Shown here piece after piece: positions 9,852 through 18,354 of a stretch of 18,354 nt of DNA. The notes under the pieces are model-generated. The model was not told the DNA's origin. It saw nothing but the letters and a program-made list of their open reading frames with translations, and ran no database searches. This DNA comes from Botryosphaeria dothidea. Lineage: Eukaryota; Ascomycota; Dothideomycetes; Botryosphaeriales; Botryosphaeriaceae. The first letter of the stretch is position 1, and each line of letters begins with the position of its first letter. Where the stretch lies: positions 1 through 18,354 of the forward strand of contig WWBZ02000026.1 in the NCBI GenBank assembly GCA_011503125.2, given 5' to 3'. A program made the position numbers and the translations under genes.

Positions 9852-11317
9852 TGATTGTGGGGCGTATCAGAAGAAGTTTTATGATTGACTGATGTTATTC
9901 CGCGTGTTTTGTCTCTCGCTCGCGTCCCTTTTGTCTTTTCTTTCTTTACTGTCTCTCATTTGTCTTGGAAAATAACACCTGGATGTCTTTTTTGGGATGT
10001 CGGCGTTTACACAAATCAATCATGGGATCACGGTGTTCGGACGGTTGTTTGCCATCAACCTTTTAGTACTCAAATATCTGGAAAGCACAGAAAGTGGAGG
10101 AGATACCCTATTCTTCCAGAAGACCGCGGGCAAACATTGATAGAGAAGAAGTCGTTGTTTTGCGATACCCCCTGGTGGCTCGCTTCATCATCCGCGCGTG
10201 TTTTTCCTCGTTTCCTTTTTTTTTTTTTGGTTCACCGGTTGGTCTCTGTGGTTTGCCTCATTGGTATATTCCTTACTGTTGGCTGGTTGCATTTACTGTC
10301 ATTTTTGCATGTACGCGCGTAAGAGCGAAATGAGCAGCCGCCTACGCGCAACGGGTTAATAGTCCGTTACTTGTCGGATGAGGACTGCTGATGGGATCCT
10401 TTGAGATTGGATCACCGATGCATCAGGAATTGTTCTGGAACATTTAGAGAAGCTCGCAAGAATCGGGAAGTGATCTTCCTTTTTGAAGTTAACAACTCAC
10501 CCAGAAATTTTGAGAGGGACCGTGCGTGCTGAGATGGAGAGCTGACAACTCAACGTTGCAGGAAAAAAGCAAGGCAGCGAAAGGCGAAGCTTCCGTTTCC
10601 TGAGGCAGTGGAACTCTCAGGCGGTGAGTGAGTTGGATGCTACACGGCATCGGCATGGCTGTGCAGATGGGAGAGCGTGCGCAGCCGCGGGTGCTCGTGC
10701 TTCTTGCTCGCTGAGCATCTCGTTATAATGGCTCGAGCTCACTCTTTCTTGGTGTCTTTCAAACCGTTCAATTCATCATTGTCTCTTCGGTTCTCTCTGC
10801 TGTTGCCTCATCTCTTGCTTTCCGAACTTCCATCGGTGTTCTCCTCAGAGTCATTCGAGCTCCACCACAGAAATTTTTTGCTGCCTGACCGGTCAAGACC
10901 TAGCACTCCACGCCGCGCCACAGAACCCCACAACCACTGCGTATCGCCAAGTGAGAAAGCAATTGATTCGATTCGCACATCTCCGGTGTCTCCAGACCCG
11001 AAAACGACAAACGCACGCGATTCACGAATCCGCATATTGGAACTCAAAGCCGAACGGAAAAAGAGGGTCTCGGAGTGGAGAGAAAGGACAGAGATTTTTC
11101 AAAGAGAGAGCTCCGCTGTGACGAGTTCAACCCCGGTCGTGCATACTTCACACGAAAATCCACGACAAACAAACGACGAAAAAGAGGGAACCCCGGAGTA
11201 CCGCCTATTTTCCTCTCTCGGCTCCTTATTCGGCGGAACCCATCCGTTTTCGCGCATTCGCACTTCCCAAACGGGATTGTCGTCTCGCCATCATCACACG
11301 CAAAGGGAACAAGAAAA
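9852..11317. other. Intergenic, with a doubtful 250-codon open frame
   Basis: The left part is the T-rich 3' flank of the coiled-coil gene, with a 13-base T run at 10216-10228. The part from about 10740 to 11310 is pyrimidine-rich then A-rich, like a fungal promoter and 5' leader for the small gene at 11318. A 250-codon frame at 10677-11429 overlaps that gene in another phase. Its Ser/Arg/Pro-rich content and a competing antisense frame (11044-11448) make it unconvincing, although the middle part with ELKAERKKRVSEWRERTE could be real. Confidence 0.4.
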
Positions 11318-11643
11318 ATGGCTCGTGACAGGTCTTCCTCGTTCTCGTCTTTCAAGTCGACCTCCTCGACCCTGTCGAATGCCTGGAACGCCTTCGTCGA
11401 GCTTTTCTCGTGGCTGCCGGGTGGTGTGACGGGTACGGTGGATACCACGACCGCGACGGTGCTGAGGAGTAAGTATACTGGCGATGAGGACTTGTTGGAT
11501 GTGGAAGGGTGGGAGGAGGCGGATTTATTGTGGAGGGGTGTTGTTGTTGGTGGTGGTGTGACGAGGTGAGTTTTTTTTCTCCTTCTGCTCTTGATGTCTA
11601 CGTGAGGATGAGGGCTGATGATGTTGGTTGCAGTTTTGTTTAG
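11318..11643 (+). CDS. Small hypothetical protein, two exons, 85 residues
   Basis: This is a weakly supported gene with no family I recognise. The ATG at 11318 follows an A-rich context (agaaaaATGG). Exon 1 (11318-11565) codes a Ser/Thr-rich start (MARDRSSSFSSFKSTSS), then NAWNAFVELFSWLPGG, which could be an amphipathic or membrane-surface helix, and an acidic stretch DEDLLDVEGWEEADLL. A good intron fits at 11566-11633 (GTGAGT donor, gctgatg branch site, TTGCAG acceptor), adding only Ser-Phe-Val before TAG at 11641-11643. Without splicing the frame stops within the donor after one more residue. Frameshifts are common in this window, so the true C-terminus may differ. Confidence 0.45.
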
Positions 11644-13400
11644 TTCTGGGGAATGATGGTGGAGTTGATTGCGGATGCTTCAGCTCCTGGACGGAGACGT
11701 TGCTCCGCCGTCTGGTGTGTTGAGCAACTGCCGCCATGGACGAGGACTTCAATTGCCTATTGCGGCAGTATGCGCAATCCGCTACATGATCGGTGGCAGC
11801 CTTTTACTACCTTTCTTCTTTTTCTGAAGTAGAGCGGAGTGGCGTCTGCTTTCTTTGTTTCACGCTTTCGGTATACGGTTGACGGCGGCTATGACTTGCT
11901 TACATGGAGCGTAACTCGAGAGCGGCTGTCTGCGGTGTTCGGGCTTCTCGGTTCTTGCTTTTTTGTACTTTCGTGTGTATTCTGTATCACTGTCTGTATT
12001 CTGTTGGATGATTCTTTGTTCTTGTTTATGTATAAACTCATTTCTTTAGACTGTATCGAACGATTTTAGTAGCAAAGTTTAGAAACATTGGCTCACGACG
12101 ATATGAACCATCAATGCCGCATGCTCATATGAATCTTTTTAGTTGATATAGTATCAGCTGTGTGCGGTGTGGCAGTGATATGCCTCGCGGAACAAGACCT
12201 TCCGGCAATTTCCAGTGTTCATGGAATGAAAGCTCGCTGGCAGTTTTTGAATAGAGGTACATAGGCTGTATAGTATCCCCTAAAAGCAGTTATTATTAAG
12301 AAGTTCGAATCACAGTAGTCACTTGGTGCCTCGTTTCCAGGATCAGGTGGCTAGACTTTTCAGCATGCCTGTCCTTACTACGCCAGAGTTCGGAAGACCA
12401 TGACGCTGGGACTCATACCAGCTTATTTTGTGGATTTTGGAAGCCTTTCAAGGTATCAAGTCTACGCAAGCTCTCATTGTCCCCTTTTTCTTCTCCGTGG
12501 GCAATGGACGGATGGATTTGGCTTTTGATGAAAGTGGGTATGCGCCCGAGAAAGTGAACGAACTGAAGCGACTTTTTTGGGTGGCTATTGTCACATCAGT
12601 AACATAGATTGAGGATTTGAGCATCTACGTAGAGATTCATCGAGATTGTTTCCTGCTGAATCGACGCTTCATGCAGAGAAATTGATCTTTACGGTGAAAT
12701 AAACGTCGATATCTTAGTGGCTCAAAGGGTTTATCTTCCAACCATAACACATCGAAAACTGTGAAGACATCCCAATTCCGATCATTGCAGAGTGTGAGAT
12801 TCTCTCTTCGTATGGTAGCTTTAATGGATATAGTAGACGAGCCGGTGTCAAGTAAGGATCTGCTCAGCGGATTTTAGAGTAAGACTTTTGGGGTCTATTT
12901 TATGCGTACTTGACGGAAGTGACTCACGCAAATGGTATCACACTTAATCCGGTTTGGTTCAATGAAGAAAGTCCAAAAGGAATGATAGAGAAGCGAATCA
13001 TACTGAGTTGTTGCTGAGAATCCCTTGAATGGAAACCGTGAGCCGTCCACTTTATAAAACCTCGAGACCTTCTCTCAGCTATCAGGTGCAAGATGCGGCA
13101 AGTCTGCTGTAATCTCGCCTGTTATATCACCAGTGATGGACACATGAGGCCGATTTGCCTTGTTCTCAACGGCGCAGCGCTCAGACGGGAATCGATGCCG
13201 TTGTCGACTTCTATTCATTTTAACGGGTGGCCTGTATGTACCTCACGTGGACAGTGTATCCGGCTATATACACTCTTGGCCATGTTAAGGTGTCTCAAGT
13301 CTTCATGATCCTCATAACTAGATTAAGTTTGCGAAATAATGCCCCTTCTTTCCCTCAAATACTCACTGCAAAGTTTGAACTTCCACACCTGTGTGCATCT
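11644..13400. other. Gene-poor stretch
   Basis: This is AT-richer than the first 11 kb. I find no frame with domain-like content, no tRNA-like structure, no terminal repeats and no transposase motifs. One ATG-less frame at 12404-12607 (67 codons, DLAFDESGYAPEKVNELKRL) looks mildly protein-like but is short enough to arise by chance. Confidence 0.5.
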
Positions 13401-13409
13401 TTTAAAACT

Positions 13410-13664
13410 TCAAAAAAACTTCTCTTTTTCTCTATTAATGCCGCGCTGAATCCTTGATCTCTCTTCTTCCTGGTCTGATTTTGGGAAGGCATAGTTCATG
13501 TCATGCTCGATGTCTTTGCGAATCTTTCTCCCGAGTGACCAGGCATCGGCCATCCCAGCCAATTCCTCAATACCGTTGTCAACGCCGGCATCCAACCGGC
13601 TTACATGCTCTCCAATTTCGCGAATGAGATGCCAATCCGGCATGCTTCTCATGTTTTTTGCCAC
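13410..13664 (-). CDS. Doubtful short open frame, charged helical composition
   Basis: The 84-codon frame is rich in Asp, Glu, Arg and Lys (for example REIGEHVSRLDAGVDNGIEE and GRKIRKDIEHDMNYAF) and reads like a helical protein fragment. The complementary frames are Ser/Pro/Leu-rich, the usual look of antisense. There is no recognisable family, no intron signal that extends it, and it abuts a plus-strand coding-like patch. It may be an exon of a broken gene or nothing. Confidence 0.22.
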   Translation of the reverse strand: MAKNMRSMPDWHLIREIGEHVSRLDAGVDNGIEELAGMADAWSLGRKIRKDIEHDMNYAFPKSDQEEERSRIQRGINREKEKFF

Positions 13665-13934
13665 TCTGCGGACAACACAATATGGCCGCTCCCGGACAAC
13701 TCATTCACACAGTTCCTGCAACTCGAGACCCCGAGAAGGAAGGATGGATGGTCCATCGAGGCCAAATTGGCGCTACTACAGCTGCTGGTAATGATCTTGG
13801 GACCATTCATTACCTTCGTCGTTCGTTGGTGTGTTCCAGAGATGCGAGGGCGCGGCATCGTTTTACGAAGGCGGAACGACTCCGGTACACTACCTTGCGA
13901 GAGGGGCTTGTTTTATTATCTCGAGTCTCGCTAA
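13653..13934 (+). pseudogene. Possible fragment of a fungal membrane protein
   Basis: The plus-strand frame reads WPLPDNSFTQFLQLETPRRK, then DGWSIEAKLALLQLLVMILG and PFITFVVRW, that is a charged stretch leading into one predicted membrane helix followed by basic residues. This is the layout of a C-terminal membrane anchor. I cannot name the family. The frame upstream is open to about 13530 but less convincing, and nothing downstream continues it. It could be a relic or a short exon with frameshifts. Confidence 0.25.
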
Positions 13935-13949
13935 CTCGACCCAGATGAT

Positions 13950-16180
13950 GCAGCGGGTGTTGAGTTAGCCCAGGTGTTGTGAAATCATTTCGCATTGCAC
14001 GTTCCGACATGGCCGCTCGCATCGAGACGTGTGGTGGTGTGAGTGAGCTTTCTGCATGACGATGTTATTTGCCCGGCGTCGTAAGAAGTTGGATCAGAGT
14101 CCAGATGCAGTTGCATTAGATGATCAATACTTGAGTTCTTTCATGCATTGTTTGAGATTCTACTGGAAATGCCCTGGGTTGGTTTGGCGGTCACCCCGAA
14201 GCTGCCCGACGAGTGGTGGTCTCGACAAGATTACCGGTTGTCTGAAAGCAGCGCGGTGCTCCCGCAACAACAGGCTTGGACAATTTCACCCGCGCATGAT
14301 GCACTATGGAGGCCCATGCTCTCGGTGCGCGACCAAACTCTTTTTTATCTTGCGAACAGCTCCCACTGGAGTTCGGACCTGGGGGGCGTCAGAGCGCGTT
14401 ACGTCGTGGCGGACTATCGGCCTCGGGCAGCGCTGGCCTTGGGCGATGGTGGCGTTCCGCGGAGGCGCTGAGTGGACGCACTGACGGGCAAATAAGTGCG
14501 GCGATTACAGGCGGGCGCTGGGGGACGTGGGCGTCGATTTCCCGAATTTAGCTGCGGAGAGGGCAGAGCGGTGTGGTTTCCGGCGGGTGGTGTGCTGCTG
14601 CGCCACGGCAGGGATAGGACTGCAAGTCCGCGCACGTTGCTGCATCGTATGCGGCGAACAGCTTACCAATCCACAGCTAACATACGCATTTTTGCTTGTT
14701 TTACGTCCACTTGTAATGCATTTAACAATTCTCAGCATTTGTTTTGGCGGGAGAAACACAACGCCCGCCGAGTGATTGAGGAAGCGAAAACACATTTGTG
14801 GAAGTTCTTAGCGGATGTCGAGCGTAGACACCATGTCCATTTCCGAAAGCCTCATCAACCGCTTCTCGCCACCACGGACTCCGGGAGACGAGCCTTGCTC
14901 TGTTGAGGCTATTACGGTATCAGGCCTCACCAATAAGTGCTCATGATATTCTCTCCCGGTATTGTCTGTATCCCGCAAGACCAGCAGAGCCGCACGAGTG
15001 CGAATCCCGCGCGGGAACACTAGAAGTAGAAGACACGACGCCTACGGATTGGCCTCTAAGACGAGAACGCGCACGGAACGATGGGAGGTAGTTATCCACT
15101 GCCACCACCTGGACAATGGAGGATCCAACTATCAACCGCCATTCTTAGATTGTCATGGCTTTCATACTGTATGTAATCACGCTCTTCAAATAGCATACTG
15201 ATCTTCGTGGCCAACTCAAGTTCGAATACAGACCTATTGGAAGTAACAGGCCTTTGTGAATCCCATGCTTACGTGATCCAATTCGACCTACCCAGCGACT
15301 CCGAAACCTGGTTGAAGAGGTCAGCCCTTACACTGGATCACAGTCTGAAGAAGGCTAAATTGAGACTTCTGGGAGGGGCTTTTATTCATTTATGCCGCTA
15401 AAAACCAGTCGCTTACATATAGAGGAAAACTTGGATGTTGTGCGACGCGAAAGAAGAAAAAGGCCCTGGGAGCCCCGCCTCAAGCTTCCGTGAATATCGA
15501 GGATGTAATTTCAAGGGTTGCACAAAGCAGAGATAACAGGTTAAAGGGCTGAGCCGCGGAAGTTTCTCGAAATACTGCTCATTGGATGGGAAGGCGGACC
15601 AGGCGGTATGTCACGAACCGACATCTACTCGTTCATTCACCTTTACTTTTACTCCGTTATTACCTGGCCATTCTCTTTCTCGCTTAGCGCTGCTGTTGCA
15701 CAATTGATGAGAGCAGATCAACTGATTGGTCTTTGCATGGAGTCGTAGGTGGAGCCGGGGGGAAGGCTCAGTTATACTGACTCTATGCACTAAACTACAT
15801 ACGTACGGTAATTGCTATGCACGTGGTATTCCAACAGCTGCTCACATGTATATCAACCTCCCCGCCCCTCCATCTTCCTTTCTCCTCTTCCTTGAGTTTA
15901 GGAAATTGTTGGATCCAACATCCTTTGATCGTCTGCCAGTGTGGTCATGAAAACAGTGGCGATGACAAGGCTTACGAAGGCGTACGTTAGTAGGAAGCCA
16001 CAGGTATCTACTGCAGTGATGCGTGCGCCATAGGTTAACCAAGAGCCTTCTCGGTAGATGTGCAGCACGCATTTGCGTAAGCGGCAGCTATTCTTGTTTT
16101 CGTCGTGACGTCTTTGTACTCCGCGAAAGAGCCGAAAGGCTTCCGAGCGAGGCCAGATACTTAAATTCACGTGTGCATCT
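13950..16180. other. No supportable gene; ambiguous open frames
   Basis: The part at about 14190-14660 is noticeably GC-rich against AT-richer flanks and holds overlapping frames in several phases (the longest is 14148-14471, 107 codons). None shows a motif I know. A minus-strand frame at 15898-16170 contains one hydrophobic stretch (CGFLLTYAFVSLVIATVFM), but the rest is not protein-like and it overlaps the expected promoter of the DUF3176 gene. I see no repeats or RNA genes. Confidence 0.4.
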
Positions 16181-16198
16181 TGTCTTCCTTCGCTTCTA

Positions 16199-17575
16199 GT
16201 GAAAATCCCAATGCCTACTCGTTCAGTGAAGATGTGGTCTCAAGGGCCCTTTTCTCTCTTCAAGCTCTCTGTCTGGTTAGAGAGTTACTGCCCTGATTGC
16301 AAGTTCTGCCTCTTTGACTGCTCTAATAATCATGTTGGCTGCCTACAACGGCAAGGAACTTTTCTCCTGGCACGATATTACTCTCAATACCTACTTGTCT
16401 ATACTTTTCGACATCCAGTAAAGCGGCTCCCACACTGGCCATTTCAGAATCTACGAGCCAGTGGAAATGGCTTTGTTCGCTCACAAGAAGCGAAGACTCC
16501 TTTATTTCGAGAACATCGACGAAGCGAGCCGAGGGCCCTTGGGAAGCCTTCAAATCTTTGGGGTAGAGGGAAATAGTAAGCACATTGTTTGTTAGATCTT
16601 TATTCCATGCAAACGCCACGTATGGCTGACGAAAATTAGGGTACCTTTGCGCCTTGGTGGTGCCGTTACCACAAGAATTGCTATTGCCGTCGGTCCTTTT
16701 GCTCAACTGCTTATCCGGTATCAGCAACGAGTAGACTATATTGACAGTAATAAGACAACTGTATCGTTTGCCCAACGATACTCTAGAGGACACGAGGTAC
16801 GCCAATGAAGTGCCCGACTGGGGTGAGCACAGCTTATGACGTCTGCACTGACTTTTGTTAAGTTCTAATAGCATACGACATGGTACACCCTGACTCTGGT
16901 TTTCTCTGTGCGGTCTGCCGTATTTTACGGGTTTTCTGAACCAGTCGAGAGTTCAGTGAAGCAGATGCCCTTCAATTGCCCATCAGGCAACTGTAATTGT
17001 GACTCTTTTGACTCGTTAGCAATATGCAGCGTCTGTAATGATTTATTAGACAGTCTGACGAAGAAGAGAACTACGAATAAGGACCCTATATTACGGGTAA
17101 GCCTTGACAGAGGAAACAGTGCTATCTTGGTTTGCTCAGGAGTAAGCTCTCATCTATCTAGCGGGCTTTGGCTTAATAATTCGGGCAACTTCGCAGGTTT
17201 CTACGTGGGAAATCATATAAATGGAGTGATAATGAATACTTTTGGCACCGGAAACGGTTCGGCACTTGCAGTTTAAGATCTATTGACACGCTTATTTGGT
17301 CGATGACTATCCTTAAGATTCGACCTGATCCCTCAAGTGCCTCGGCGGTACTGGCCAAACATGAACCCGTATACTATTGTGTTAAGTCTTACAATTCCAC
17401 CGTGAAAACGGCGTTCTGTATGAAAACTGAGACTCGCCGTTCCGATCTCACACGTGCTCCAGAATCATGGGCTATAAAAAACTGCCTGAAATGATTGAGA
17501 GGCTGCCAAAATCTCAGCAAACCTCGCTTCAGTTCAGTAGCGAGTATGCGACGAAGGCTCGCGTGATGCCGAGAC
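16199..17575 (+). pseudogene. DUF3176 family membrane protein, frameshifted and probably lacking its C-terminus
   Basis: DUF3176 proteins are fungal membrane proteins of unknown function. Recognisable blocks in order: a first membrane segment (VTALIASSASLTALIIMLAA) and DITLNTYLSILFD at 16280-16415; SKAAPTLAISESTSQWKW; then FENIDEASRGPLGSLQIFG; a second hydrophobic block GGAVTTRIAIAVGPFAQLL at 16653-16709; the Cys motif FNCPSGNCNCDSFDSLAICS near 16971-17030; and LIWSMTILKI with VYYCVKSYNSTVK at 17306-17406. A phase-0 intron fits at 16797-16871 (GTACGC donor, ctgac, AATAG acceptor) and another near 16576-16639. Frame changes lie near 16280-16284, 16413-16417, 16471-16480, 17262-17274 and 17475-17480, with one more at the first intron junction. 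Family members have a further C-terminal membrane part that I cannot find before the P450. The longest open frame here (minus strand, 16323-16874) is its antisense shadow. Confidence 0.72.
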
Positions 17576-17720
17576 CACAAACATACGGCATTCATCGAAG
17601 TCACGGACATACATATGATTCGATGTGCTGAGGCGGAACAATGCGTTACCCGCTGCGGCCCTATTGCGAGAGTGAACTTGACGCCTTTTGATTTGGCACA
17701 TGTTCGCAACTAGTAATTCT

Positions 17721-18354
17721 CTAAAACTCCACCTCCATCTGCCTCTCCCTAAACATAAGCTCCGCAGTAGAATTCGGGATGATATCCTGCGCTATCTCAA
17801 TATTCCTCGAGTCATGGCCCGGTGCAAACATCCAGTCATATTTCGTCAATATGTGAGCGAGAGCAATCTTTAGCTCGTTCCCAGCAAAAAAGCGGCCAGG
17901 ACAGGCATGCTCTCCATGGCCGAAGCCAATGTGGTCAAAACTAGTGGTCACGTACTGCCCACTTATTCTCATTACCAGGGACCTGACGCAGCTTTAGGAT
18001 CCGATCCCCCACTAAAGCGCTTCTGGCTCAGGGAAGACTGTCGGGTCCATCATTGTCTCGGTGGTTGTAACAGTAACAATGTCGCCCTTGCGAACAAAGA
18101 CCCCGTCAGAAAGAGTCACATCGTCTTCCGCGATCCTGGTCATGATTGCTAGGGAGTGTCTCATGTTAGCGAGGGCCCTCGTCCACCTGGAAACGCGCTG
18201 CGTGTGACTTACTAAAGTGGACGGGATTCCGTCTTTTGCGATTCCTTCAGCACGCTGTCCATGAGCTTCATCTTCTGAAGCGTCGTCCTTTTTCCACCCG
18301 CCATCTTCGGCCAGGACTCGCTTGACCTCGTCACGTAGTGGCCGGACCCACTTC
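17721..18354 (-). CDS. Cytochrome P450, C-terminal part (partial, four frameshifts)
   Basis: This is a heme-thiolate monooxygenase, usually ER-bound in fungi. The stop is at 17721-17723. The last intact segment (coded from about 17960 down) has the heme-binding [20 protein letters not shown] with the axial cysteine. Upstream are [17 protein letters not shown], then [15 protein letters not shown] and [12 protein letters not shown], and before an intron at 18149-18212 (GTAAGT donor, gctaac branch site, CTAG acceptor) the K-helix region [13 protein letters not shown]. Frame changes fall near 18280-18295 (A5 run), 18231-18237 (A4), 18011-18019 and 17957-17961 (GGG). Correcting the A4 run gives ESQR, the expected ExxR. 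The pattern resembles fungal P450s of secondary metabolism such as ent-kaurene oxidase-like enzymes, but the substrate cannot be read from this part. The N-terminal part is outside the window. It converges with the DUF3176 gene. Confidence 0.88.

Noticed and set aside
12295..12320. gttcgaatc resembling a tRNA B box
   Set aside because: No A box at the right distance and no cloverleaf pairing could be formed.
12404..12607. ATG-less 67-codon frame with protein-like composition
   Set aside because: Short enough to be open by chance, no splice context or motif, and no neighbouring coding sequence.
15898..16170. Minus-strand frame with a hydrophobic stretch, considered as an amino-acid permease remnant
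   Set aside because: Only one vague hydrophobic segment, with no transporter motif around it; it lies where the DUF3176 promoter should be.
16323..16874. 183-codon minus-strand open frame
   Set aside because: It is antisense to ordered DUF3176 motifs on the plus strand and has no family features of its own.

Overview
The window looks like nuclear DNA of a filamentous ascomycete (Pezizomycotina; a Dothideomycete is my best guess, not proven). Introns are short (about 50-250 nt) with GTAAGT/GTATG-type donors and CTAAC/CTGAC-type branch sites. The recognisable families (fused HIS4, Clr2-like silencing factor, DUF3176 membrane protein, fungal P450) are fungal.

Layout. The first 11.6 kb is gene-dense. 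HIS4 (minus strand, 3' part outside the window) has a Gcn4/CPC1-type site 77 bp before its ATG. A minus-strand gene for a single-pass membrane protein follows. A 1.2-kb divergent promoter region separates it from a plus-strand Clr2-like heterochromatin gene. Next come a plus-strand coiled-coil protein of about 800 residues and a small two-exon gene of 85 codons. From about 11.6 to 16.2 kb I find no gene I can defend, only an ambiguous coding-like patch near 13.4-13.9 kb. At the right end a fragmentary DUF3176 protein (plus strand) runs tail-to-tail into the C-terminal part of a cytochrome P450 (minus strand, cut by the window edge).

The strongest unexpected signal is that every long recognisable gene except HIS4 is cut by single-base frameshifts, at least 21 in all. 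Many lie in short homopolymers. The segments between them keep family motifs and carry no independent stop codons. For the three complete genes (membrane protein, Clr2-like, coiled-coil), splicing plus one-base corrections gives a length divisible by three. This fits indel errors in the assembly better than decay, although true pseudogenes cannot be excluded from sequence alone. Automated gene models here would be split or shortened, and simple open-frame searches hide the DUF3176 gene behind a longer antisense frame.

The genes are not an obvious pathway or operon: housekeeping histidine synthesis, chromatin silencing and uncharacterised fungal proteins lie side by side. I found no tRNA, rRNA, CRISPR array, intact transposon or clear previously undescribed multi-gene system.
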